Below, piece after piece: positions 53,401 to 62,814 of a stretch of 64,000 bases of DNA; the stretch's first letter is position 1; each line of letters opens with the position of its first letter. The DNA lies in contig CANRMI010000008.1 in the NCBI GenBank assembly GCA_947631685.1, positions 45,551 through 109,550 of the forward strand, given 5' to 3'. The notes below the pieces were generated by a model, which made no database searches, was not told the origin of the DNA, and saw nothing but the letters and a program-made list of their open reading frames with translations. The position numbers and the translations under genes were made by a program. The DNA comes from an uncultured Lachnospiraceae bacterium (lineage in GTDB: Bacteria; Bacillota; Clostridia; Lachnospirales; Lachnospiraceae).

Positions 53401-54606
53401 ATGCGGAATATGAATATCTTGGTTATTAACTGCGGGAGCTCCTCTTTAAAATTTCAGCTGATCGACGCGGAATCCGAAAAGCTGATCGCGAAGGGACTCT
53501 GCGAGAGGATCGGTATTGACGGAAGCAAGCTGACTTACGCGCCCACGGGCGGAGAGAAGGAGGAGACGCTTGCTCCCATGGAAAACCACACTGACGCCAT
53601 TCGTCTGGTGCTGGATGCCCTCACCAATGAAAAGACGGGCGTGGTAAAGAGCCTGGATGAGATCGGCGCGGTAGGACACCGTATCGTCCACGGCGGCGAG
53701 AAATTTGCCCAGTCCACGCTGATCGATGATGAGGTTATGGCTGCCATCACGGAATGCAACGATCTGGCGCCCTTGCACAATCCGGCCAATCTGATAGGGA
53801 TCAATGCCTGCAAGGAGCTGATGCCGGATACGCCCATGGCCGCGGTATTCGATACCGCCTTTCATCAGACCATGCCGGAAAAGGCCTATATGTACGGACT
53901 GCCCTATGAATACTATGAAAAATACAAGATCAGGAGATACGGATTCCACGGTACCAGCCATTCCTATGTAAGCAAGCGCGCGGCGGAGGTATTGGGAAAG
54001 AAGTATGAGGATTTGAAGATCATCGTCTGCCACCTGGGCAACGGCGCCAGCGTATCGGCGGTGATGAACGGAAAATGCGTGGATACCTCCATGGGACTGA
54101 CGCCTTTGGAAGGACTGATCATGGGAACCCGTTCCGGTGACATCGATCCCGCCATTATAGAGTTTATTGCCCACAAAGAGAATAAATCCATAGAGGAGAT
54201 CATGTCGCTCTTAAACAAAAAGTCCGGCGTACTGGGACTTTCGGACAATCTTTCCTCGGACTTCAGGGATCTTGAAGCAGGATACCGGGCAGGCAATCCC
54301 AGAGCAGTCAATGCCATGGAGACCTTTGCCTACAGAGTGGCCAAATATATCGGCGCTTATACGGCAGCCATGAACGGCGTGGATGTGATCTGCTTTACGG
54401 CAGGAGTAGGGGAGAACAGTGCCTTTACACGCACCATGATATGCCAGTATCTGGGGTATCTGGGCGTGGAGCTGGATGAAGAGGCCAATGGGAAGCGGGG
54501 AGAGGAAATCGCCATATCCACTCCTGAGAGCAGAACCGTTGTCATGGTGATCCCCACCAATGAGGAACTGGCTATCGCAAGGGAAACCTACAGACTGACC
54601 CGTTAA
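53401..54606 (+). CDS. ackA: Acetate kinase
   Basis: 401 residues from ATG 53401; an alternative ATG at 53410 would give the more usual N-terminus MNILVINCGSSSLKFQL. ASKHA-fold signature INCGSSSLKF, then GHRIVHGGEKF, FDTAFHQTMPE, RRYGFHGTSHSYVS, GNGASVSAV and CFTAGVGENS. It makes ATP from acetyl-phosphate. It ends just before a strong bidirectional terminator. Confidence 0.97.
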   Translation: MRNMNILVINCGSSSLKFQLIDAESEKLIAKGLCERIGIDGSKLTYAPTGGEKEETLAPMENHTDAIRLVLDALTNEKTGVVKSLDEIGAVGHRIVHGGEKFAQSTLIDDEVMAAITECNDLAPLHNPANLIGINACKELMPDTPMAAVFDTAFHQTMPEKAYMYGLPYEYYEKYKIRRYGFHGTSHSYVSKRAAEVLGKKYEDLKIIVCHLGNGASVSAVMNGKCVDTSMGLTPLEGLIMGTRSGDIDPAIIEFIAHKENKSIEEIMSLLNKKSGVLGLSDNLSSDFRDLEAGYRAGNPRAVNAMETFAYRVAKYIGAYTAAMNGVDVICFTAGVGENSAFTRTMICQYLGYLGVELDEEANGKRGEEIAISTPESRTVVMVIPTNEELAIARETYRLTR

Positions 54607-54630
54607 AGGATAATAGAACATAAAATAAAA

Positions 54631-54677
54631 AAGCCGGCTGTCTTTTGCTATTTTGCTATAAGACAGCCGGCTTTTCC
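54631..54677. terminator. Bidirectional terminator between ackA and a small membrane protein gene
   Basis: A 14 bp perfect stem (54631-54644 with 54660-54673), T-rich on the plus strand after it and A-rich before it, so it can serve both convergent genes. Confidence 0.92.
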
Positions 54678-54689
54678 GTTGTTTGTTGT

Positions 54690-54923
54690 TTATTGTACGA
54701 AAGCAACAATGGCGAGGACGATGCCTGCCAGAGAGTAAAGGCCGACAAGAGCACCGATGATGCTGGTTAAGATGCCAACGAAAGGGATCATATTGATCAG
54801 TCCTATAATGACGCCGCATACAACGCAGACGGCAAAGTAGATCAGGATCGTGATCACCAGGCTTGACACGTTGCCTTTCTGTACTTTGTTATTCAGCGGG
54901 AAAAAAGGTTTGATACTGTCCAT
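54690..54923 (-). CDS. Small two-helix membrane protein
   Basis: 77 residues. A short polar N-terminus is followed by two hydrophobic segments (about 20-43 and 47-76) rich in Gly, Ile and Val, with IPFVG between them. AAAGGAGG precedes the ATG on the minus strand and a promoter is visible. The gene is convergent with ackA. No family can be named with confidence. Confidence 0.75.
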   Translation of the reverse strand: MDSIKPFFPLNNKVQKGNVSSLVITILIYFAVCVVCGVIIGLINMIPFVGILTSIIGALVGLYSLAGIVLAIVAFVQ

Positions 54924-54964
54924 TTGAAAATCCTCCTTTGCAGTTGATCTAACGATATACCATG

Positions 54965-54993
54965 ATTATACGTTATCTGTAATAAAATGGCAA
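54965..54993 (-). promoter_or_regulatory. Promoter of the small membrane protein gene
   Basis: Minus strand: TTGCCA (54993-54988), 17 bp, TATAAT (54970-54965). Confidence 0.65.
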
Positions 54994-55038
54994 TAAATAT
55001 AAAGCAAATTCAAAAGCAAATTTATATGCAGAAAAATC

Positions 55039-55067
55039 TTGACAGGAGAAAAAAACGGAGTTAATAT
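55039..55067 (+). promoter_or_regulatory. Promoter of the trp operon leader
   Basis: TTGACA (55039-55044), 17 bp, TAATAT (55062-55067). A TATAAT at 55065-55070 has a 20 bp spacer, so the first reading is preferred. Confidence 0.6.
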
Positions 55068-55084
55068 AATTTCAAATTAAATCA

Positions 55085-55364
55085 GTGGTTGAAAACCGAT
55101 GATGTGGAGATAAAAACAGTATGTGCACTTACAGAGAGTCCTGCGGGCTGAGAGCAGGGCAGAACGCAGGCTGTTAAATGGACCACGGAGGGCATGGTGA
55201 ACGGGTTTCCTATTAGCCGTGACGTAGGGGCATACGTTAGTTGCCGGGGATATGTTAGTATCCTGAAAGTGCGTCCGCATTGAAGGCGGGCGAAGCAAGG
55301 TGGCACCACGGGGAAATCAGTACTCGTCCTTGACAGTTTACGGTATCTGTCGGGGGCGTTTTTT
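55085..55364 (+). promoter_or_regulatory. T-box riboswitch controlling the trp operon (tRNA-Trp sensing)
   Basis: The T-box sequence AAGGTGGCACCACG is at 55297-55310, followed by a terminator, the standard order. A TGG followed by A at 55179-55181, in the expected stem I region, is a good candidate specifier for tRNA-Trp. Uncharged tRNA would pair with the T-box bulge and stabilise the antiterminator, letting transcription enter trpE. The fit between TGG and the downstream trp genes supports this reading. Confidence 0.88.
55325..55364 (+). terminator. T-box attenuator terminator
   Basis: CGTCCTTGACAG (55325-55336) pairs with CTGTCGGGGGCG (55347-55358), including G-U pairs, and is followed by TTTTTTA. 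Its left arm overlaps the region needed for the antiterminator. Confidence 0.88.
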
Positions 55365-55391
55365 ATATGCTTCGCGGCGGAAAGGAGTTGT

Positions 55392-56885
55392 ATGGCTAAG
55401 ACAGGCAAGGTGCAGGTATTTCCTGCGAAAGAAGAAGTGAAGAAGCTGGCAGAGTCCGGAAAGTACAGCGTGATTCCCGTATATACCCAGCTGTACGCGG
55501 ATATGGCGACGCCCGTAGAGGTGGTAAAAAGGCTGAAAATGGTCAGCGGGCACGTTTTTCTGCTGGAAAGCGCGGAGGATAACAAGCGCTGGGGCCGGTA
55601 TACCTTTATCGGATACGATCCCAAACTGGAAATCGTATGCAGGGACGGAAAAGTACAGGTCACCCAGGACGGCTGTAGGAAGATTTCTTATGAAAATCCC
55701 AGGGAGTGCATCCGCCGGATCATGGAAGCGTATCAAAGTCCCAGACTGGAGGAACTGCCTTCTTTCAGCGGCGGGCTGGTAGGATATTTTTCCTATGATT
55801 TCATCAAATACAGCGAGCCTTCCCTGGATCTGGATGCCAGGGATACCGAGCAGTTCCAGGATGTCAACCTGATGCTGTTCGACAAGCTGGTCTGCTTTGA
55901 CAATTACAGCCAGAAGATACTTCTGATCAGGAACATCGGAGCGGACAACGCGGAGCCGGCCTATGAGGAAGCCAGAAAGGAGCTGGAGGCCTTAAAGGAG
56001 CTGGTGCTGAACGGAGAAAAGGAAGAAGAACAGCCCTTTATGCTGAAGTCGGAATTTGAACCCCTCTTTTCGGAGGACGCGTACTGCCGTATGGTGGAAA
56101 GGGCCAAGGAGTATATCCGGGAGGGGGATATTTTCCAGGTGGTGCTTTCCAACCGTATGGAAGCGGAAATGGAGGGCAGCCTTTTGGATGTCTACCGGGT
56201 GTTGAGAACCCAGAACCCTTCCCCGTACATGTTCTATTTCTCCGGAGAGGACGGGGAGATCGCCGGAGCCAGTCCCGAAACGCTGGTAAAGCTGGAAGGC
56301 AGAAAACTCTATACCTTTCCTCTGGCGGGCACCAGAAGAAGGGGAGCGGACAGGGAAGAGGACGAGAGGCTGGAAGCAGAGCTTTTAAAAGATGAAAAGG
56401 AACTGGCTGAGCACAACATGCTGGTGGATCTGGGGCGCAACGACCTGGGCAGGATCAGCGAGATCGGCTCGGTGCAGGTGGAAAAATATATGGGGATCCA
56501 CCGCTATTCCCATGTGATGCACATTGGCTCCACAGTTTCCGGAATTATCCGGGAGGACAGGGACGCGCTGGACGCGGTAGACGCGGTACTGCCGGCGGGC
56601 ACCCTTTCCGGGGCACCCAAGATCAGAGCCTGCCAGATCATTAACGAGCTGGAAAATAACAAGAGAGGAATTTACGGAGGCGCTATCGGCTATCTTTCCT
56701 TTACCGGCGATCTGGATACCTGCATCGCGATCCGGCTGGCCTTCTCCAAAAACGGAAAGGTGTATGTGAGGGCGGGAGCGGGAATCGTAGCGGACAGTGT
56801 GCCGGCCAACGAGTACCGGGAGTGCCTGCAGAAAGCCGCGGCGGTGGTCAAGGCGGCAGGCTGCGCCGAAGGAGGTATCGAATGA
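55392..56885 (+). CDS. trpE: Anthranilate synthase component I
   Basis: 497 residues. Makes anthranilate from chorismate and ammonia, the first committed step to tryptophan. LLES (57-60), the tryptophan feedback-binding motif, is intact, so end-product inhibition is likely. Catalytic-domain motifs: FQVVLSNRMEAEM, SPYMFYFSGEDGEIAGASPE, HNMLVDLGRNDLGRI, GTLSGAPKIRACQII and GGAIGYLSFTGDLDTCIAIR. It overlaps trpG by 4 bp (ATGA). Confidence 0.97.
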   Translation: MAKTGKVQVFPAKEEVKKLAESGKYSVIPVYTQLYADMATPVEVVKRLKMVSGHVFLLESAEDNKRWGRYTFIGYDPKLEIVCRDGKVQVTQDGCRKISYENPRECIRRIMEAYQSPRLEELPSFSGGLVGYFSYDFIKYSEPSLDLDARDTEQFQDVNLMLFDKLVCFDNYSQKILLIRNIGADNAEPAYEEARKELEALKELVLNGEKEEEQPFMLKSEFEPLFSEDAYCRMVERAKEYIREGDIFQVVLSNRMEAEMEGSLLDVYRVLRTQNPSPYMFYFSGEDGEIAGASPETLVKLEGRKLYTFPLAGTRRRGADREEDERLEAELLKDEKELAEHNMLVDLGRNDLGRISEIGSVQVEKYMGIHRYSHVMHIGSTVSGIIREDRDALDAVDAVLPAGTLSGAPKIRACQIINELENNKRGIYGGAIGYLSFTGDLDTCIAIRLAFSKNGKVYVRAGAGIVADSVPANEYRECLQKAAAVVKAAGCAEGGIE

Positions 56886-57448
56886 TATTATTGATAGATA
56901 ATTACGACAGTTTTTCTTATAATGTATATCAGCTTATAGGGAGCATCAACCCGGACATCAAGGTAGTGCGCAACGATGAGCTGACGGTGGAAGAAATAGA
57001 CGCCCTGGCGCCGGAGGCCATTATTCTTTCTCCCGGACCGGGCAGACCGGAGGACGCGGGCGTCTGCTGCGAAACGGTGAGACGGCTGGGGGCAAAATAC
57101 AAAATGCTGGGCATCTGCCTGGGACACCAGGCTATCTGCCAGGTATACGGTGCCGAGATCACCTACGCGGCAAAGCTGATGCATGGTAAACAGTCGGAGA
57201 TATTTCCCGTAAAGGAGGAGGGGCTGTTTGCCGGCCTTGGAAAGTCCTTTCCGGCAGCCAGATACCATTCCCTGGCGGCAAAGAAGGATACGATGCCTGA
57301 CTGCTTAAGGGTGACGGCCCAGACCGAAGACGGAGAGGTCATGGCGGTAGAGCATAAAGAATATCCGGTATTCGGAGTGCAGTTTCATCCAGAATCGGTG
57401 CTGACACCCCAGGGCAGGACCATCATTGAAAATTTTATGAAGCTTTAA
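56882..57448 (+). CDS. trpG: Anthranilate synthase component II (glutamine amidotransferase)
   Basis: 188 residues from ATG 56882, overlapping the trpE stop. LLIDNYDSFSYNVYQ at the start, ILSPGPGRPEDAG, nucleophile Cys in LGICLGHQAICQVYG, and His-x-Glu in VQFHPESVLTPQG. It supplies ammonia to TrpE. It is a separate gene and is not fused to trpD. Confidence 0.97.
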   Translation: MILLIDNYDSFSYNVYQLIGSINPDIKVVRNDELTVEEIDALAPEAIILSPGPGRPEDAGVCCETVRRLGAKYKMLGICLGHQAICQVYGAEITYAAKLMHGKQSEIFPVKEEGLFAGLGKSFPAARYHSLAAKKDTMPDCLRVTAQTEDGEVMAVEHKEYPVFGVQFHPESVLTPQGRTIIENFMKL

Positions 57449-57490
57449 ATAAATCAAAAACAGAGGATTCAAGAAAGGAAGGAAAAGAAC

Positions 57491-58501
57491 ATGATCAGAG
57501 AAGCAATTATCAAATTATCCAAAAAGGAGGATATTGGATACGAGGCGGCCAAGGCAGTCATGGATGAGATCATGAGAGGCGAGGCCACGGATGTACAGAA
57601 GGCCGCGTACTTAAGCCTGCTGTCAGCAAAAGGAGAGACGATTGAGGAGATCACCGGTTCCGCTGAGGAAATGCGCAGCCACGCTACCCGCCTGAAGCAC
57701 GACGGGGATGTACTGGAGATCGTGGGGACCGGCGGAGACGGCTCCAATTCCTTTAATATTTCCACCACATCCTCCCTGGTGATCGCAGCCGCCGGAGTGC
57801 CCGTGGCAAAACACGGCAACCGTGGAGCCAGCTCCAAATCCGGCGCCGCGGACGTGCTGGAGGCGCTGGGCGTCAACATTACCATTCCTGTGGAAAAGAG
57901 CGAAGAGATCTTAAAGAAAGCCAATATCTGCTTTATGTTTGCCCAGGGCTATCACGGCGCCATGAAGTATGTGGGACCTATCAGAAAGGAACTGGGCATC
58001 CGTACCGTGTTCAATATTTTAGGCCCTCTGACCAATCCTGCTTTTGCTACCCTGCAGGTCATGGGCGTCTATGAGGAAGCGCTGGTGGAGCCCATGGCGC
58101 AGGTACTGCAGAATCTGGGCGTAAAACGCGGTATGGTGGTATACGGACAGGATAAGCTGGATGAAATTTCCCTGAGCGCGCCTACCAGTGTATGTGAGTT
58201 AAAAGACGGCAAACTGCAGTCCTACGTGATCACGCCGGAACAGTTTGGCCTGACAAGGTGCAGGAAGGAAGATCTGGTGGGAGGAACGCCGGAGGAAAAC
58301 GCGGCTATCACCAGAAAGATCCTGGACGGCGTAAAAGGACCCCAGAGGGACGCGGTGGCCCTGAACGCAGGCGCCGCGCTGTATATCGCGGGAAAGGCAG
58401 ACAGCCAGGAAGCAGGCGTGCGGCTGGCTGAGAAGATAATCGACGAAGGCCTGGCAAAGAAGAAGCTGGAAGAGTTTGTACGTCTCTCCAACGAGGCGTA
58501 A
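57491..58501 (+). CDS. trpD: Anthranilate phosphoribosyltransferase
   Basis: 336 residues. Attaches phosphoribose to anthranilate. PRPP-binding [14 protein letters not shown] and [21 protein letters not shown] are intact; the N-terminal helical domain has [32 protein letters not shown] precedes ATG 57491. Confidence 0.97.
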   Translation: MIREAIIKLSKKEDIGYEAAKAVMDEIMRGEATDVQKAAYLSLLSAKGETIEEITGSAEEMRSHATRLKHDGDVLEIVGTGGDGSNSFNISTTSSLVIAAAGVPVAKHGNRGASSKSGAADVLEALGVNITIPVEKSEEILKKANICFMFAQGYHGAMKYVGPIRKELGIRTVFNILGPLTNPAFATLQVMGVYEEALVEPMAQVLQNLGVKRGMVVYGQDKLDEISLSAPTSVCELKDGKLQSYVITPEQFGLTRCRKEDLVGGTPEENAAITRKILDGVKGPQRDAVALNAGAALYIAGKADSQEAGVRLAEKIIDEGLAKKKLEEFVRLSNEA

Positions 58502-58514
58502 GAAAGGTTCTGCC

Positions 58515-59306
58515 ATGAATATTCTGGAAGAGATCGCGAAGAGGACCGGGGAAAGGATCGAAGAAGAAAAAAGGCGTCTGCCCTTGGAGGAACTGCGCAG
58601 GCTGGCGGAAGAGAAAGATCCGGATACGGGTTTTCCCTTTCAAAAGGCGCTGGCAGGGGAGGAATTGAGCTTTATCTGCGAGGTGAAGAAGGCTTCCCCC
58701 TCAAAGGGCGTGATCGCCGAGGACTTTCCCTATGTGGAGATTGCCAGACAGTACGAAGCGGCGGGAGCGGCCGCGCTTTCCGTCCTGACGGAACCTTATT
58801 ATTTTCAGGGAAGCGACGACTATCTGCGGGAAATCCGCAGAGAAGTGGCAATCCCCATTCTCCGCAAGGATTTTACCGTGGACGAATATATGATATACCA
58901 GGCCAAAGTAATGGGAGCGGACGCGGTACTGCTGATCTGCGCCATACTGACGGATGAGCAGCTTTCCTCCTACGGCAGTCTGGCAAAAAGTCTGGGTCTG
59001 AGCGCGCTGGTGGAGGCGCATGATGAAGCTGAAGTAAAGAGAGCGTTGGCAGCCGGTGCCTCCATAGTGGGGGTGAACAACCGCAATTTGAAAGATTTCA
59101 CGGTGGATATTGAAAATTCCGTCAGACTGCGGCCGATGGTGCCTAAGGAAGTATTGTTTGTGTCAGAGAGCGGGATCAAGACCGCAGAAGATGTGGGCAG
59201 ACTGAAAAAGAACGGCACCAGCGCGGTGCTGGTGGGGGAGACGCTGATGCGCAGCATGCAGAGCGGCAGTCTGGCGCAAACCCTGCGAAAGCTGCGGAAC
59301 GGGTAA
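58515..59306 (+). CDS. trpC: Indole-3-glycerol phosphate synthase
   Basis: 263 residues from ATG 58515; the frame extends upstream without a good start. TIM barrel with the catalytic Lys in CEVKKASPSKG, then ALSVLTEPYYFQGS, ILRKDFTVDEYM, GVNNRNLKDFTVD and SESGIKTAEDV. It converts CdRP to indole-glycerol phosphate. Confidence 0.97.
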   Translation: MNILEEIAKRTGERIEEEKRRLPLEELRRLAEEKDPDTGFPFQKALAGEELSFICEVKKASPSKGVIAEDFPYVEIARQYEAAGAAALSVLTEPYYFQGSDDYLREIRREVAIPILRKDFTVDEYMIYQAKVMGADAVLLICAILTDEQLSSYGSLAKSLGLSALVEAHDEAEVKRALAAGASIVGVNNRNLKDFTVDIENSVRLRPMVPKEVLFVSESGIKTAEDVGRLKKNGTSAVLVGETLMRSMQSGSLAQTLRKLRNG

Positions 59307-59322
59307 AGGATCAGGGTGGAAC

Positions 59323-59943
59323 ATGCAGATAAAAATATGCGGATTATTCCGTCAGGAAGATGCAGACTATGTAAATGAAGCCATGCCGGATTACGCGGGA
59401 TTGGTATTCTGGGAAAAGAGCCGCCGCAAGGTGGATGAAGAAACCGCCGCGCAGATACGCCGCAGACTGCGTTCGTCCGTCAAAACGGTGGGAGTATTTG
59501 TGGATGAAGCGCCGGAGAGGGTGACTAAGCTGCTGGATACGGGCATCCTGGATATTGCGCAGCTTCACGGCAGGGAAAGTGAAGAGCAGATCCGTTTTAT
59601 CAAAGCGCGCGCGGGCAAACCGGTCTGGAAAGCCGTGGAGATCGCCGGCAGGGAAGATGTGGAGAGATGGAACGCCTCCGCTGCGGACTGCCTGCTTTTG
59701 GACGGGGGCAAGGGCGGCGGAAAACCCTTTGACTGGACGCTGCTGGAAAAGGTCAACAGGCCCTTTTTTCTGGCGGGAGGCTTGGACAGGGAAAGACTTG
59801 CCCTGCTAGGCGCCCTGCGGAAGGAGAGCCGGAAGATCTGTGAAAATCTTCTTGGGATCGACGTCAGCAGCGGCGTGGAAACGGACGGCGTAAAGGACAG
59901 GGAAAAGATACTGGAGATCGTGCGGCAGGCAAGGAGTCTGTAA
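59323..59943 (+). CDS. trpF: Phosphoribosylanthranilate isomerase
   Basis: 206 residues. Catalytic Cys in [11 protein letters not shown] and Asp in [25 protein letters not shown] binds phosphate. The usual ICGL(T/R) motif is present. It isomerises PRA to CdRP and is encoded separately from trpC. Confidence 0.95.
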   Translation: MQIKICGLFRQEDADYVNEAMPDYAGLVFWEKSRRKVDEETAAQIRRRLRSSVKTVGVFVDEAPERVTKLLDTGILDIAQLHGRESEEQIRFIKARAGKPVWKAVEIAGREDVERWNASAADCLLLDGGKGGGKPFDWTLLEKVNRPFFLAGGLDRERLALLGALRKESRKICENLLGIDVSSGVETDGVKDREKILEIVRQARSL

Positions 59944-59966
59944 TATATTTCAGAAAGGATAGAAAG

Positions 59967-61151
59967 ATGAGCAGAGGCAGATATGGCATTTACGGAGGAC
60001 AGTACATTCCGGAAACGCTGATGAATGAGCTGATCCATTTGGAGGAGAGCTACGAATTTTATAAAAAGGACGAGGCGTTCAATCAGGAATTGAATACCCT
60101 GTTTAACGAGTATGCGGGCAGGCCCTCTCTTCTGTATTACGCGGAAAAGATGACGCGGGATCTGGGAGGCGCCAAGATCTATTTAAAGAGAGAGGATTTA
60201 AACCATACGGGTTCCCATAAGATCAACAATGTATTGGGGCAGGCCCTTTTGGCAAAGAAAATGGGAAAGACCAGACTGATCGCGGAGACCGGCGCGGGAC
60301 AGCATGGCGTGGCGACTGCCACGGCCGCGGCCCTTTTCGGTATGGAATGCGAGATCTTCATGGGAGAGGAAGATACCATACGACAGGCGCTGAATGTGTA
60401 TCGTATGGAGCTTTTGGGAGCCAAGGTGCATCCGGTAAAAAGCGGTACCAGGACCTTAAAGGACGCGGTCAACGAGGCCATGCGGGAATGGGCGTCGAGA
60501 GTGGACGATACCCTCTATGTGCTGGGTTCCGTTATGGGCCCTCATCCTTTTCCCATGATCGTCCGGGACTTCCAGAGCGTGATCTCCAAAGAAGCCAGGG
60601 CGCAGATCCTGGAAAAGGAGGGAAAGCTTCCCACGGCGGTAGTGGCCTGTGTGGGCGGCGGCAGCAACGCCATGGGCTCTTTCTATCATTTTATTCCTGA
60701 CGAGGATGTGAAGCTCATCGGCTGCGAGGCGGCTGGCAAGGGCGTGGACACAGCGCTGACGGCTGCTACCATTGCCACAGGCAGCGTAGGAGTGTTCCAT
60801 GGCATGAAATCCTATTTCTGTCAGGATGAGTTCGGGCAGATCGCGCCGGTATATTCCATTTCCGCCGGACTGGATTATCCGGGCATAGGGCCGGAGCATG
60901 CGTACCTGCATGATACGGGAAGGGCAGAGTATGTACCGGTGACGGACGATGAGGCGGTGGAGGCCTTTGAATACCTGGCCCGTACCGAAGGCATCATCTG
61001 CGCCATTGAAAGCGCCCATGCCCTGGCGCATGTGCGTAAGATCGCGGGAACCATGAAAGCTTCCGACATTATCCTGGTGACCATCTCGGGAAGAGGAGAC
61101 AAGGATGTGGCGGCCATAGCAAGATACAGGGGGTTGGATATTCATGAATAA
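59967..61151 (+). CDS. trpB: Tryptophan synthase beta chain
   Basis: 394 residues of TrpB1 type. PLP lysine K85 in [11 protein letters not shown], then [20 protein letters not shown], the phosphate loop [10 protein letters not shown], and LSGRGDKD-type ISGRGDKDV near the end. It joins indole and serine. It overlaps trpA by 8 bp. Confidence 0.97.
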   Translation: MSRGRYGIYGGQYIPETLMNELIHLEESYEFYKKDEAFNQELNTLFNEYAGRPSLLYYAEKMTRDLGGAKIYLKREDLNHTGSHKINNVLGQALLAKKMGKTRLIAETGAGQHGVATATAAALFGMECEIFMGEEDTIRQALNVYRMELLGAKVHPVKSGTRTLKDAVNEAMREWASRVDDTLYVLGSVMGPHPFPMIVRDFQSVISKEARAQILEKEGKLPTAVVACVGGGSNAMGSFYHFIPDEDVKLIGCEAAGKGVDTALTAATIATGSVGVFHGMKSYFCQDEFGQIAPVYSISAGLDYPGIGPEHAYLHDTGRAEYVPVTDDEAVEAFEYLARTEGIICAIESAHALAHVRKIAGTMKASDIILVTISGRGDKDVAAIARYRGLDIHE

Positions 61152-61920
61152 GATAAAACAGGTATTTGCAAACGGCAAAGCGTTTATAGGCTTTTTGACC
61201 GCGGGAGATCCGGATGCGGAGAGTACGGTGAGATATATCCTGGAAATGGAAAAGGCGGGAGCGGATCTGATCGAGATCGGGATTCCCTTTTCCGATCCCA
61301 CCGCGGAAGGGGTAGTGATTCAGGAGGCCAGTATCAGGGCCCTGCAGGGCGGTATGACGACGGACGGCGTATTTCAGATCGTGGAAAAGGTCAGGGAAAG
61401 CTCCCAGGTGCCTCTGGCGCTGATGACATATCTCAATCCGGTATTCCATTACGGGTACGAGGCGTTTTTTACCCGCTGCGGCGAGCTGGGCGTGGACGCC
61501 ATTATCGTGCCGGATATGCCCTATGAGGAAAAAGGAGAAGCACAGGAGGCCGCGGCAAAGCATGATGTCAGGATCATTTCCCTGATCGCGCCCACCTCCA
61601 AAGAGCGGATCCAGATGATAGCGGGAGAGGCGGAAGGCTTTATCTATGTGGTATCTTCCCTGGGCGTAACGGGAGTCAGAAAAGAGATCAACACCGATCT
61701 TGACAGTATTGTCAGTTCTATCCGGGAGGCCACGGACGTCCCCTGCGCTATCGGGTTCGGTATCAGCACCCCGCAGCAGGCGAAAAAGATGGCCGCTTCC
61801 GCGGACGGCGTTATCGTGGGAAGCGCTATTGTAAAGATCATAGCCAAGTACGGAAATAAGGCGGAAAAAGAAATCTACGACTACGTAAAGAGCATGAAGG
61901 AGGCCTGCCTGCAGGCCTGA
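61144..61920 (+). CDS. trpA: Tryptophan synthase alpha chain
   Basis: 258 residues. TIM barrel that releases indole and passes it to TrpB. Catalytic Glu in [16 protein letters not shown] and Asp in [13 protein letters not shown], then [23 protein letters not shown] and [12 protein letters not shown]. Last gene of trpEGDCFBA. Its stop codon overlaps a palindrome AGGCCTGC-CT-GCAGGCCT (61901-61918) without a T-run. Confidence 0.97.
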   Translation: MNKIKQVFANGKAFIGFLTAGDPDAESTVRYILEMEKAGADLIEIGIPFSDPTAEGVVIQEASIRALQGGMTTDGVFQIVEKVRESSQVPLALMTYLNPVFHYGYEAFFTRCGELGVDAIIVPDMPYEEKGEAQEAAAKHDVRIISLIAPTSKERIQMIAGEAEGFIYVVSSLGVTGVRKEINTDLDSIVSSIREATDVPCAIGFGISTPQQAKKMAASADGVIVGSAIVKIIAKYGNKAEKEIYDYVKSMKEACLQA

Positions 61921-61945
61921 AATATTATAAAGTCCAAATAAGTAG

Positions 61946-61974
61946 TTGACAAAAACGTCCCGGATAGGTATAAT
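61946..61974 (+). promoter_or_regulatory. Perfect consensus promoter for the DUF177-rpmF operon
   Basis: TTGACA (61946-61951), 17 bp, TATAAT (61969-61974). It falls inside what would be the 5' end of a longer reading frame, which decides the downstream start codon. Confidence 0.88.
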
Positions 61975-62023
61975 GAAGCAGTGTGTGAAAACGAAGGCAG
62001 ACTATGCTTTCGCAGGAGCTGAT

Positions 62024-62551
62024 ATGTTGCTGAATTTAACCGATGTACTTACCTTGGACGGGAAGAGCCGCACAGAGGAAGCAGAGATCGCCCTGACGGC
62101 TTTTGAGAGCAGAATGGGCAGCTTTCCCATTACGGAGAAGACGCCGCTGCATCTGGAGTTTGAGAACGCAGGGGCAGGAAGAGCCCGCCTCAAAGGACAT
62201 GCCGTCATAACCCAGCGGATGAACTGTGACAGATGTTTGAAGGAAACGCCGGTCACGATCGTTCTGGACTTTGAGCGGGAGGTGTATTCACCGGAGGTAA
62301 AGGATGCCCGGGTTCTGGATGATATGGACGGGGGCGTTATGGACGGTTATCAGCTGGATGTGGAAGCCCTGGTTTACAACGAGCTTTTGATGAACCAGCC
62401 TGAGAGAGTACTTTGCCAGCCCGACTGCAGGGGAATCTGCAAAAAGTGCGGCAGGGACTTAAACGAAGGGGAGTGCGGGTGCGATACATTTGTTCCCGAT
62501 CCTCGTATGGCAGTATTAAAAGATATTTTTCACGGGAATAAGGAGGTGTAA
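62024..62551 (+). CDS. DUF177 (YceD-like) protein
   Basis: 175 residues from ATG 62024, with AGGAG five bases upstream; earlier in-frame starts lie in the promoter. The family CxxC pair is visible in MNCDRCLKE, and a Cys cluster closes the protein (CQPDCRGICKKCGRDLNEGECGC), suggesting metal binding. YceD genes sit next to rpmF across bacteria and are linked to 23S rRNA/ribosome accumulation. Here rpmF starts 2 bp after its stop. Confidence 0.92.
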   Translation: MLLNLTDVLTLDGKSRTEEAEIALTAFESRMGSFPITEKTPLHLEFENAGAGRARLKGHAVITQRMNCDRCLKETPVTIVLDFEREVYSPEVKDARVLDDMDGGVMDGYQLDVEALVYNELLMNQPERVLCQPDCRGICKKCGRDLNEGECGCDTFVPDPRMAVLKDIFHGNKEV

Positions 62552-62553
62552 GC

Positions 62554-62736
62554 ATGGGTGCGATTTGTCCCAAGAACAAATCTTCTAAGAGTAGAAGAGA
62601 TAAGAGAAGAGCAAACTGGAAAATGACTGCTCCTACTTTGGTAAAATGCAGCAAGTGCGGCGCGCTGATGGCGCCTCACAGAGTCTGCAAGGCTTGTGGT
62701 TCTTACAATAAAAAAGAGATTATCACACAGGATTGA
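62554..62736 (+). CDS. rpmF: Ribosomal protein L32
   Basis: 60 residues. Basic start PKNKSSKSRRDKRRANWK, then a zinc ribbon with CSKCG and CKACG, the zinc-containing (C+) form. Part of the large ribosomal subunit. AAGGAGGTG precedes ATG 62554 and overlaps the DUF177 stop. Confidence 0.97.
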   Translation: MGAICPKNKSSKSRRDKRRANWKMTAPTLVKCSKCGALMAPHRVCKACGSYNKKEIITQD

Positions 62737-62752
62737 TTTCTTAGGAACAAAC

Positions 62753-62783
62753 AAAACCGCTCTCGTCAAAGGAGCGGTTTTTT
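62753..62783 (+). terminator. Terminator after rpmF
   Basis: AAAACCGCTC (62753-62762) and GAGCGGTTTT (62772-62781), 9-nt loop, with T-run. Confidence 0.92.
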
Positions 62784-62814
62784 GTCATTTTAAGCAGGAT
62801 ATGGAGGATATGGG

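Noticed and set aside
55082..55736. Minus-strand frames over the T-box leader and trpE start
   Set aside because: They cover a structured regulatory RNA and the trpE start and show no domain or ribosome binding site.
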